Assembly: GCA_934644775.1 (NCBI GenBank)
Contig: CAKUDB010000004.1
Span: 67,564 to 131,563, forward strand
Length of the DNA stretch: 64,000 nucleotides
Source of the DNA: an uncultured bacterium
GTDB taxonomy: Bacteria > Vulcanimicrobiota > Xenobia > Xenobiales > Xenobiaceae
Reading direction: 5' to 3'
Of the stretch, positions 26,411-34,086 are shown one piece after another. Each line of letters begins with the position of its first letter. Position 1 is the stretch's first letter. Under the pieces are notes generated by a model. It ran no database searches and was not told the DNA's origin. It saw only the letters and a program-made list of their open reading frames with translations. A program made the position numbers and the translations under genes.

Positions 26411-27118
26411 ATGGGCGTTCGAGGGAAAAACGGCTTCTTTATAACATTAGAAGGGCCTGAAGGCGGAGGTAAAACTTCACAAGCTCGGCTATTAGCTGAG
26501 CGTTTAAGTCAAAAAGGTTGGCCCGTTTCTGTAACACGCGAGCCCGGAGGGACGCCTATTGGAGACAAGATTCGCCAATTACTAATCGATCCGGCCAATC
26601 GAGATATGTTGCCGCTGACGGAACTTTTACTCTTTGAAGCGGCTCGCTTTCAGCATGTGCAACAATTGATCTTACCTAAGTTGCAGCAAGGCGAAGTAGT
26701 TATTTGTGATCGTTTTTACGATTCTTCCTTGGCCTATCAGGGAGCCAGAAATTTGCCGTTGCAAGTAGTAGTCGACTTAAATAATTTAGTGGCTGCCTCT
26801 TGTCAACCCGATCTGACTTTACTTTTGGATTTAGACTACGAGACGGGGCGCTCCCGTTTAACTGAGCGTTATAACCAAAACCAAGGCCACTTTGATCGTA
26901 TTGAACTAGAAAAAAAAGAATTTTTTGAGCATTTGCGTCAAAACTATTTAGATATGGCTCGAGGCCATTTAGGAGATTTAATCTTTAGTGCTAAAGAGCA
27001 AAAGCGCTGGCATATTATCGACGCTTCGCAAAGTTTTGCTGAGGTTGCAGACCAGATTTGGCACTTGGTAGAGCCTCTATCTCCAGTTCGCTTTCCTGGA
27101 GGCCTACTTTCAGATTAG
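26411..27118 (+). CDS. tmk: Thymidylate kinase
   Basis: A 235-residue dTMP kinase, slightly longer than the usual 205-215 because of N- and C-terminal extensions. The P-loop reads EGPEGGGKTSQA, then the DR-type motif TREPGGTPIGDKIRQLL, the substrate segment CDRFYDSSLAYQGA and LTLLLDLDYETGRSRL. It phosphorylates dTMP to dTDP for DNA synthesis. It is 18 bases after the Ycf45-like gene and 9 bases before holB, a classic tmk-holB pair. Confidence 0.97.
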   Translation: MGVRGKNGFFITLEGPEGGGKTSQARLLAERLSQKGWPVSVTREPGGTPIGDKIRQLLIDPANRDMLPLTELLLFEAARFQHVQQLILPKLQQGEVVICDRFYDSSLAYQGARNLPLQVVVDLNNLVAASCQPDLTLLLDLDYETGRSRLTERYNQNQGHFDRIELEKKEFFEHLRQNYLDMARGHLGDLIFSAKEQKRWHIIDASQSFAEVADQIWHLVEPLSPVRFPGGLLSD

Positions 27119-27127
27119 GGAAAAGAT

Positions 27128-28138
27128 ATGCAAATTATCGGTCATGAGACAATATTAAAACATCTGGGCCTTTTAGCTTTTGAAGACAAGCTTTCTCCCA
27201 GTTATCTTTTTCTTGGCCCCCAAGGAGTAGGTAAGTATCTGACGGCTCGTTGGTTTGCTGCGGCAGTTTTATGTTCTAATAAGTCGGAACAAGGCCCCTG
27301 TGGCTCTTGTATTAACTGTCGACGTGTCCAGTCGGGCAATCATCCCGATGTGAGCTTTTTAACTAATGCCGACAATAAGGTTACTATCGGTATCGACGAA
27401 GTGCGCGAAGCTATTACAGAGGTGCAAACTTGTTCTTATGAAGGTGGCTATCGCTTTTTAATTGTTGATGAAGCTCAGCGCTTAACTGAAGAAGCCCAAA
27501 ATGGCTTATTAAAAACTTTGGAAGAGCCGCCCGCTTCTCTAGTGATAATTTTAGTGGCCCAGTGGGGAGGCTATCTTTTACCGACAGTAGTCTCCCGCTG
27601 TCGGCCCTTTGAATTTCTAGTTTTACCCTACCAATTGGTACAGGAAAATTTGCTGTCTCGCGGTTTTGACAAGACTAAAGCTCTAGCTGCCGCTAGGATA
27701 AGTGAGGGCTCTTTAGGGGCGGCTCTCAACTTAGTACAGAATAATGCCCTCTGGGATTGTCGGGTGGCCGTCTTAGAGATTTTAGCTTCTCTTTCCGGGC
27801 CGACTCAAAGTTTATGGGGAGCTTTGAATTATGCAGCCGAATTGGAAAAATTGGGTGGCAGCTCTTCGCTTAAAGATAAAGATTATCTCCTTTGGCTCTT
27901 CTCTATCGCTTCTTCTTTTTACCGTGATCTGTTACTTCTGAAAGCGGCTGGGGTTGCCAATGGGCTAATCAATGAAGATTATCTAGCGATATTGAATCCT
28001 CTAGCTTCAGAGCATAAGCTGAGCTATTTTGAAAAAAAATTAGAGGCAGTCAGCTTAGCCAAATACCATTTAGAGCGCAATGTTAAGCCCCTTTTATTGC
28101 TCCAGACCTTATGTTTAACCTTGCAAGAGCAAGAGTGA
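27128..28138 (+). CDS. holB: DNA polymerase III subunit delta prime
   Basis: A 336-residue clamp-loader subunit. The N-terminal part reads LSPSYLFLGPQGVGK, then the zinc module CSNKSEQGPCGSCINC, VDEAQRLTEEAQNGLLKTLE with sensor region and VVSRCRPFEF. The degenerate P-loop (GPQGVGKYLTA) still has the Lys, so ATP binding is possible, unlike enteric delta prime. A C-terminal helical domain follows. The ribosome site AGGGAAAAG precedes ATG 27128. It is the last gene of the run starting at 21414 and is followed by a strong terminator. Confidence 0.92.
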   Translation: MQIIGHETILKHLGLLAFEDKLSPSYLFLGPQGVGKYLTARWFAAAVLCSNKSEQGPCGSCINCRRVQSGNHPDVSFLTNADNKVTIGIDEVREAITEVQTCSYEGGYRFLIVDEAQRLTEEAQNGLLKTLEEPPASLVIILVAQWGGYLLPTVVSRCRPFEFLVLPYQLVQENLLSRGFDKTKALAAARISEGSLGAALNLVQNNALWDCRVAVLEILASLSGPTQSLWGALNYAAELEKLGGSSSLKDKDYLLWLFSIASSFYRDLLLLKAAGVANGLINEDYLAILNPLASEHKLSYFEKKLEAVSLAKYHLERNVKPLLLLQTLCLTLQEQE

Positions 28139-28164
28139 AAGGCGGCTCTATTTAGATTTATTTG

Positions 28165-28222
28165 CTTCAACAACAAAGCCCGCTCTTTTAAGAAGAGCGG
28201 GCTTTGTTGTTGAAGTTGTTTT
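28165..28222. terminator. Strong terminator between holB and the amylase gene
   Basis: A perfect 23-bp stem (28165-28187 with 28193-28215) and a 5-base loop, followed by TTGTTTT. It lies between convergent genes. The arms contain GCCCGCTCTT at the loop end. It is unusually long for a simple terminator. Confidence 0.8.
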
Positions 28223-28305
28223 GTAGAGCAGCAGCCAACAGCTTTTCTATTCCTAAGAACTTAAAGTTGTTGGCTATAGCTGCACTTATATATGCTCATA
28301 TCCAA

Positions 28306-29952
28306 TTACTTTTTGAATTGAATATTCCCATAGTCCTTTTCAGGAACCAGTACCCGTCCCTGCTTATCGGCAGTGCCAATATTGAGGCAATTATTATTTA
28401 CAGTGAACTTATCTCCAGTAAGGACGTCGACCATAACGTCGCCATTATGCAAGGGGCTGCCTTCGCGTAAAGGAATGTTGCGAGTTTGGTGATCGTAGGA
28501 GTTATTCAAAACTGTAATGCATTCCTGGCCTTCGTGACGGCGGCAGAAAGCGTAAATTTGATCGTCTTGCCACATTTCCATTTGCTGACCGAATTGGAGA
28601 GCGGGCATAGCGGCGCGAGTGCTGGTCAATTTCTGAAGATGTTCGGTAATGTGGGGCTTAGTGCCAAATTCCATATCGCGACGGTTGTCGGGGTCGCCTC
28701 CACCAACCATGGCTGTTTCGTCGCCGTAGTAAACGGAAGGAATACCGCGGCAAGTCATAATCAAATCCATGCCCAGCTTGAGCTTATCTTCGCCGCGACT
28801 GTTGTTAGTATTATTCATGAAGCGCTCGAAGTCATGATTGTCTAACAGAGTAACCATCTTACCGGCATCGGGATATTTATTATCTTCAGCAAAGCGTTTG
28901 CCGATCTCTCTGGCGCTGCCATCTTTACCAATCGTATCACGGATAGTGTAATACAAAGGCATATCGAAGCAACTATCCATACCATCGTGTAAGTAGCCGG
29001 AAACCACGTTAGGATCGCCATGTAAGGCTTCACCCAAAATCATGAAGTCGTCGCCCATCTCTTTTTTGATGTCGGTACAGAACTTCTGCCAGAATTGATG
29101 ATCGACGTGCTTAATGGCATCTAAGCGGATACCGTCGGCGCCGGTTTCTTTGACCCACCAAAGTGTATTATCGAGTAAGTATTTGTAAACCTCAGGATTG
29201 CTTTGATTGAGGTCGGGCAAACCGCAGACGTCACGATTTTCCAATTGCCAAGGATCGTCCCAATTCTGAATACCGCCGTTGTGGTGGAACCAGTCATGTT
29301 TGCTGGGATCGTTTAACCAAGGATGGTTGGGAGCAACGTGGTTGAGCACTGTATCTAAAACGACTTTCATACCCTTTTCATGGGCTTTAGAGACCAACTC
29401 TTTGGCGTCGTCCATGGTGCCCTGGTGCTCGTCTACTTTGTAGTGATCGGTGATCCAGTAGCCGTGATAACCGGTACCTTCGTAGTCGCCCATTCTGACT
29501 TTGTCGGCGTTGTCGTACATGGGGGCAACCCATAAGCAAGTGGCGCCTAAGCCTTTGATATAATCTAAGTTGTTGATGACGCCGCGTAAGTCGCCGCCGT
29601 GATAAGCTGTGGGGTTATTCTTGTCGACGTCAAAGTTATTGGTAGGATCGCCATCGCTGAAACGGTCGGTGAGAGGGAAATAAATAACTTGGGGGCCCCA
29701 TTTGGCTTGCCAGGAACTTACCGAATTGGTGGTTACGGCTGAAGTGTTGGCTGCTTCTTCCGTTTTGGCTGCGCTGGAGCAGAAGAGAGACTTAGGAATA
29801 AGTCCGGCAGAAGAGTCGGAGCTGGATTTCGTAAGGGTATCGGCGGGAAGGGCAGGCGCACTTTCGGCTGCGACAGCTTTGGCACCGGGGACAGAAACGT
29901 TGGAAACTGGCTGATTGAAAACTTTGAAGTTATCAGACACGCCGGAAATCAT
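28306..29952 (-). CDS. Alpha-amylase family glycosidase (GH13) without Sec signal
   Basis: A 548-residue GH13 enzyme. The four conserved regions are visible: VVLDTVLNHVAPNH, GADGIRLDAIKHVD with the nucleophile Asp, MILGEALHG with the acid/base Glu, and LLDNHDFERF with the third carboxylate. A C-terminal beta domain follows. Residues 1-100 are Ser/Ala/Thr-rich and probably disordered. ATG 29952 is chosen because GGAGG lies 9 bases upstream; the frame is open to 30078 but without a ribosome site. With this start there is no signal peptide, so it is either cytoplasmic or exported by a non-Sec route. It probably acts on starch or maltodextrins. A -10-like TATAAT (minus strand, 30093-30098) lies 140 bases upstream. 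Confidence 0.88.
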   Translation of the reverse strand: MISGVSDNFKVFNQPVSNVSVPGAKAVAAESAPALPADTLTKSSSDSSAGLIPKSLFCSSAAKTEEAANTSAVTTNSVSSWQAKWGPQVIYFPLTDRFSDGDPTNNFDVDKNNPTAYHGGDLRGVINNLDYIKGLGATCLWVAPMYDNADKVRMGDYEGTGYHGYWITDHYKVDEHQGTMDDAKELVSKAHEKGMKVVLDTVLNHVAPNHPWLNDPSKHDWFHHNGGIQNWDDPWQLENRDVCGLPDLNQSNPEVYKYLLDNTLWWVKETGADGIRLDAIKHVDHQFWQKFCTDIKKEMGDDFMILGEALHGDPNVVSGYLHDGMDSCFDMPLYYTIRDTIGKDGSAREIGKRFAEDNKYPDAGKMVTLLDNHDFERFMNNTNNSRGEDKLKLGMDLIMTCRGIPSVYYGDETAMVGGGDPDNRRDMEFGTKPHITEHLQKLTSTRAAMPALQFGQQMEMWQDDQIYAFCRRHEGQECITVLNNSYDHQTRNIPLREGSPLHNGDVMVDVLTGDKFTVNNNCLNIGTADKQGRVLVPEKDYGNIQFKK

Positions 29953-30092
29953 GGTAAAGCCTCCAAAAATAATGGTAAATATATTAACTACTTTAAGCAC
30001 TCCGTTTTTAGGAACACCTAATCCCAAAACACTTGCGCAGAAGCAACTGCCCAAAATTTCTATGCTGTTTCTTTGCAAATTTACTACTGTAA

Positions 30093-30098
30093 ATTATA
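30093..30098 (-). promoter_or_regulatory. Possible -10 box for the amylase gene
   Basis: TATAAT on the minus strand, about 140 bases before the chosen amylase ATG. No good -35 box is found at the right distance, so this is tentative. Confidence 0.3.
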
Positions 30099-30214
30099 AC
30101 TGAACGCAAAAAAAATATGTTACCAGGAATTTAATTAACCTCTAGAAAAAATCTATTTAGGCAGGACTGTATTTGTTTGAACCTAAATATAGACTTTAAG
30201 GTAGGAGTAGGGGT

Positions 30215-32227
30215 ATGAATTTGCGTTCTCAGTGGTTCCGTATGGGAACTATCGTTTTGGGATTGGCTTGTTTGGCCTCATCTGCAGCTGTCGCAGATAA
30301 TAATGCAGAAAAAGCAATTCGGACTCAAAGTGAAATCGCACGCCGGGTACAAGGCAATTTAACCATAGAGGGTGTGCCGGAAATCCCTGCTTCTTTGGCA
30401 GAACGTTTGAGTCAATATTCCAATGTACGTTCAGCTTCTATAGCCGATTGGGATCCTCAGGGGCGCGGTTTGCTTGTTTTTACTCGCTTTGCCCAAACAG
30501 CTCAGATCCATCGCGTAGCTCATCCCAAATCATATCGCGAGCAAATTACTTTCTTTGATGAACCGGTTAATGATATTGCGGTAAATCCTGACAGTAGTAA
30601 AAATGAAATGGCCCTTCTTAAAGATGTCGGCGGCAACGAAAATTACCAAATATTCTTGTGGAATTTGAGCGACGGCCGTTGCCGAATGCTTACTGACGGT
30701 AAAGCTCGCTACGGCTCGGTAGTTTGGAACAGCGAAGGTACCAAGATCGCTTATCAATCGACCCAGCGTGATGGTTCTAACTGGGATATTTGGATTATGG
30801 ATCCTAAACATCCTGAACAAGCTAAAATGGTTTATAGTCCGGGCGGTTATTGGAGTGTAATGGATTGGTCAAAGCAAGGTGACAAGTTATTACTTTATAA
30901 GTATGTGTCCATTACCGATTCTTCTATGGTCGTTTTGGATTTGGCCAGTGGCAAAATTATTCCTATAGGGCAAGATGCAGAAGGCACTGTGGCTTTGGGA
31001 GAAACGGCCAAATTTGCTCCCGACGGCGCAGGGGTATTCTTTACTACCGATAAGGGCAGCGAGTTCCAGCGTTTGGCTTACCAAAACTTATCAACTGGCA
31101 AAGTAAGCTACATGGCCCCAGAAATAGAGGCCGATATTGTCAACTTACAACTTACTAAAGATGGCCATTTTTTAGCTTTTGTCACCAATGAAGACGGTTT
31201 TAACAAAATTTATATAATGGATTTGCGTAAGGGGAATTGCAAATATCGCCGCTTGGAAAATATTCCTGACGGTGTGCTTTATGGCTTAAAGTTTGCACCT
31301 GATCATCGCTTGGCTGTCAGTATCGGTTCAGGCAACAGGCCTTGTGACACCTACGTAGTCAATTTAGATAAAAATGACGAATGTTTGCGCTGGACTTTTA
31401 GTGAAGCTGGCGGTTTAGACACTACCTCTTTTGCTAAGCCGGAGCTCTTTCGCTACCCTACTTTTGATAAAGTTGAGGGAAAGACTCGTCAAATTCCGGC
31501 TTTTGTTTATATGCCTAAAGTTGCCGACAATAAGCCTTGTCCAGTGCTTATTCAGATTCACGGCGGTCCAGAAAGCCAATACCAGCCTTACTTTAGTTCG
31601 CTGATTCAATATTTAGTGAATGAAAAAGGTATCGCCGTGGTCGCTCCCAATGTACGTGGCTCGCATGGATATGGAAAAACTTATGTGTCTTTAGATAATG
31701 GCTATAAGCGAGAAGATTCCGTTAAAGATATTGGCGCTCTGATTGAATGGATTAAGAAACAACCTCAATTTAACGGCAAAATTGCAGTTATGGGTGGTTC
31801 TTACGGTGGTTATATGACTTTGGCTTCTATGACTCACTTTAGTAAAGATCTCAGCTGTGGCGTTGACAATGTTGGCATTAGCAATTTTGTGACTTTCCTG
31901 GAAAATACCAATCCTAATCGTCAGGATTTACGCCGGGTTGAATATGGTGACGAACGTGATCCGGAAATGCGGGCTTTTATGGAAAAAATTGCTCCGGCCA
32001 ACAATGCTTCTAAAATTACCAAGCCATTATACGTAGTACAGGGTTACAACGATCCGCGTGTACCCGTCACCGAAGCTGAACAGATGGTAAGGGAAATTCG
32101 TCAGGCTGGCGGTCAGGTATGGTACTGTTGTGCTTCTGATGAGGGGCACGGTTTTGCCAAAAAGAATAATCGTGATTACTATTGGCAATCTGTAGTGCTC
32201 TTTTTAGAGAAATATTTGCTTAAATAA
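30215..32227 (+). CDS. Secreted S9-family peptidase (prolyl oligopeptidase / acylaminoacyl type)
   Basis: A 670-residue serine peptidase. A Sec signal peptide spans about residues 1-28 (GTIVLGLACLASSAAVADN), so it acts in the periplasm or outside. Residues 50-400 are a WD/propeller-like domain with several DG and W motifs. The alpha/beta hydrolase domain follows: oxyanion region IHGGPESQYQPY, nucleophile in GGSYGGYMTL (Ser529), Asp613 in DPRVPVTEAEQM and His645 in DEGHGFAKK. It probably cleaves short peptides. ATG 30215 has GGTAGGAG upstream. Its divergent neighbour is the amylase gene, with which it may share nutrient-scavenging roles. Confidence 0.92.
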   Translation: MNLRSQWFRMGTIVLGLACLASSAAVADNNAEKAIRTQSEIARRVQGNLTIEGVPEIPASLAERLSQYSNVRSASIADWDPQGRGLLVFTRFAQTAQIHRVAHPKSYREQITFFDEPVNDIAVNPDSSKNEMALLKDVGGNENYQIFLWNLSDGRCRMLTDGKARYGSVVWNSEGTKIAYQSTQRDGSNWDIWIMDPKHPEQAKMVYSPGGYWSVMDWSKQGDKLLLYKYVSITDSSMVVLDLASGKIIPIGQDAEGTVALGETAKFAPDGAGVFFTTDKGSEFQRLAYQNLSTGKVSYMAPEIEADIVNLQLTKDGHFLAFVTNEDGFNKIYIMDLRKGNCKYRRLENIPDGVLYGLKFAPDHRLAVSIGSGNRPCDTYVVNLDKNDECLRWTFSEAGGLDTTSFAKPELFRYPTFDKVEGKTRQIPAFVYMPKVADNKPCPVLIQIHGGPESQYQPYFSSLIQYLVNEKGIAVVAPNVRGSHGYGKTYVSLDNGYKREDSVKDIGALIEWIKKQPQFNGKIAVMGGSYGGYMTLASMTHFSKDLSCGVDNVGISNFVTFLENTNPNRQDLRRVEYGDERDPEMRAFMEKIAPANNASKITKPLYVVQGYNDPRVPVTEAEQMVREIRQAGGQVWYCCASDEGHGFAKKNNRDYYWQSVVLFLEKYLLK

Positions 32228-32310
32228 CGGGCTGTCGGCAATTTCAAGGTGAGCTACCGTTGAACGTTTAGTAAAATTGTCTTTCAGTTTATCGTTAAGC
32301 CGAAAATAGT

Positions 32311-32354
32311 AAAGCTCTGCCGCTGCTAACCGCTGCGACAGAGCTTTTGTTTTC
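32311..32354. terminator. Bidirectional terminator after the S9 peptidase gene
   Basis: AAAGCTCTG pairs with CAGAGCTTT around an inner GC-rich loop, with TTGTTTTC on the plus side. It lies between convergent genes. Confidence 0.7.
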
Positions 32355-32363
32355 TAAACTAAG

Positions 32364-32684
32364 TTAAGGTTTACCAGGGAAGTTGTCTACAAATTGGATG
32401 GTAAAATCGGGGAAGCTGTCAACAAATTGAATTTTATAATCGGGGAAGCTGTCGACAAATTGCCATTTACCAGGGGCGTCGGGAAAATTTTTGACTACTT
32501 GCACCTTTAAATCGGGGAAACTGTTGACAACTTTTACTTTATAATCGGGGAAACTGTCAACTATTTTTATTTTGCCATAGATGCCCATTACCGGTACTTT
32601 GCTTTTGGCTTGAGCATTTTGAGCAGCCGCAAAAAGTAGGATGATGGCGGCGCAAGCCACTAACATGAAACGATAAATTTTCAA
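32364..32684 (-). CDS. Secreted 11-residue-repeat protein, candidate 7(1) septoil-knot family
   Basis: A 106-residue protein with a signal peptide (LVACAAIILLFAAAQNAQA) and a mature part made of six beta-strand-sized repeats: VDSFPDYKVKV, VNSFPDLKVQV, VKNFPDAPGKWQF, VDSFPDYKIQF, VDSFPDFTIQF and VDNFPGKP. The third carries a two-residue insertion. The repeated SFPD core resembles small secreted proteins that I recall being annotated as 7(1) septoil-knot proteins; this match is from memory only. It would be periplasmic or secreted. The function of this family is unknown. The ATG has GGAGG ten bases upstream (minus strand). It is transcribed alone, facing the S9 peptidase gene. Confidence 0.7.
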   Translation of the reverse strand: MKIYRFMLVACAAIILLFAAAQNAQAKSKVPVMGIYGKIKIVDSFPDYKVKVVNSFPDLKVQVVKNFPDAPGKWQFVDSFPDYKIQFVDSFPDFTIQFVDNFPGKP

Positions 32685-32779
32685 GTTCCACCTCCAAAAT
32701 ATGGTTTTAGTTAACTACCTTATTTAGAGTTCGTTGACTTGGCTTAATCCCTTGCGACAAAAATGATGATTTAAAAACA

Positions 32780-32826
32780 AAAAATCGACGTCGACCAGCT
32801 ACGACAGCAGCGGAACGTCGACTTTT
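32780..32826 (-). terminator. Intrinsic terminator after the endonuclease-fold gene
   Basis: TCGACGT (32785-32791) pairs with ACGTCGA (32815-32821). On the minus strand the stem is followed by TTTTTTGTTTTT. Confidence 0.75.
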
Positions 32827-32845
32827 ATGGAGTTGGTAAGTGAAA

Positions 32846-33742
32846 CTAATCTCTAAGATTAAATTCAGAAGTGATCATGAGGTGGTCTGAAGCGGTGGAA
32901 GAGACCCAGCGGGTATCGGTAGTGTCAGACTGACCATAGCGGTGTACTTGAGAGCTTACCAAGCGGTTGGACATAGACTTGGGGAAGATCATATGGTCGA
33001 ATTGCTCAGGAGCAAAACCATTATTTCTCTTGGGGTTGGCCGGCCAAGTATTGCGCTCGGAGTCGGGCTTGCCCGCTAAGCTGTCTACCCATTCCTCGCG
33101 ACCGCCGCCGGGATTGAGAACGGCCTGGACGGAAGCGTCGTCGGTATTGTCGTTGAAGTCGCCGGTAAGGACGAAGAGACGACCGGGAAATTGCTTCATT
33201 TCTGTTTCGGCAATGTCGCGCATAGCCCGACCTTCGCTTAAGCGCTTAGTATCGGCACTGACATGGCCGGGAGCAGCGGGTCTTCTGGATTTAGAGTGAG
33301 TGGTGTATAAGCTGACGTCGGCACCGGGCTTACCGTCGACGTCGATATCGACGCGCAGGAAGTCGCGGCTAAATTTTGTGTCGCCGCTGCCATCGGCTAA
33401 GGGGAAAGTTACGTCTTTATGGGAGACCACTTCGGTGAAGGGGTATTTGGAAATGACGGCCACGTTTACGCCGCGACCGTCGTTGCCGGGGACGTGAGCT
33501 ACGTATTTATAATTTTCGCTCAGGCCGCGAGTCTTCATAAAGTTGTCTAAAGTCTCTCTAGAAGTGCATTCTTGTAAAGCCACTACATCGGCGTCGGCGC
33601 GTCTAATATTTTCGGCCAAAGCGTCTAAAGAGCGCTCGCTTTTTACAGGAGTGCGACCGCCGCCGGCTTTTTGTACATCGCGTTCACCGAACATATTCTT
33701 TACATTGTAAGTACCGATAGTTACAGACGTCTTGCCTATCAT
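32846..33742 (-). CDS. Endonuclease/exonuclease/phosphatase-fold protein
   Basis: A 298-residue EEP-superfamily enzyme. The active-site residues are present: Asn in GTYNVKNMF, Glu in VVALQECTS, FSRDFLRVDI, THSKSRR, the GDFNDN motif and the final SDHLMIT with the catalytic His. Members cleave phosphodiesters in nucleic acids or phospholipids; substrate is not evident. No signal peptide is seen, so it is cytoplasmic unless exported another way. ATG 33742 has only a weak ribosome site. A minus-strand -10-like TATAAT at 33997-34002 would give a leader of about 250 bases. Confidence 0.85.
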   Translation of the reverse strand: MIGKTSVTIGTYNVKNMFGERDVQKAGGGRTPVKSERSLDALAENIRRADADVVALQECTSRETLDNFMKTRGLSENYKYVAHVPGNDGRGVNVAVISKYPFTEVVSHKDVTFPLADGSGDTKFSRDFLRVDIDVDGKPGADVSLYTTHSKSRRPAAPGHVSADTKRLSEGRAMRDIAETEMKQFPGRLFVLTGDFNDNTDDASVQAVLNPGGGREEWVDSLAGKPDSERNTWPANPKRNNGFAPEQFDHMIFPKSMSNRLVSSQVHRYGQSDTTDTRWVSSTASDHLMITSEFNLRD

Positions 33743-34086
33743 ATTATTTAAAACCCCGTTGGATAAACTTTTTCTGCAATTCCATTCCTTGAGGCTTAAT
33801 AGTAAAACCTAAGCAGAAATGGATTCCTCCTGGTTTGGTTGCCAAGAATAAGTACATAGACCAAAGTAGACTTCCATCTCACACTCTAACTCTATTCCTA
33901 GCAACACAGGAAGAGCCGAAGAAAAGAACTTAGCTGACTAAATAAAACTTAGCAACCCTAGCCCTATAGGCTTCTTCACACTCCATAATTTCACTGATTA
34001 TACTTCCAATTTACCGCAAACAAAACTTTTGTTTAGGCAAATACGTGTATTTTTTGTTAATTTTCTTGTTAAAGAGATTTTTTTTC
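33743..34086. other. Long non-coding gap, AT-rich
   Basis: 344 bases with no credible gene on either strand, between the U32 gene (ends 34087) and the endonuclease-fold gene. On the minus strand TATAAT occurs at 33997-34002 with a weak TTTTGT 17 bases upstream. If used, it gives a long 5' leader to the endonuclease-fold gene. No obvious terminator follows the U32 gene. Confidence 0.35.

Noticed and set aside
28165..28222. Inverted repeat as insertion-sequence end
   Set aside because: It is a single hairpin with a 5-base loop between convergent genes and no transposase; a terminator explains it.
29953..30078. Longer amylase start with hydrophobic N-terminus
   Set aside because: No ribosome site or ATG supports it, whereas GGAGG is well placed before ATG 29952.
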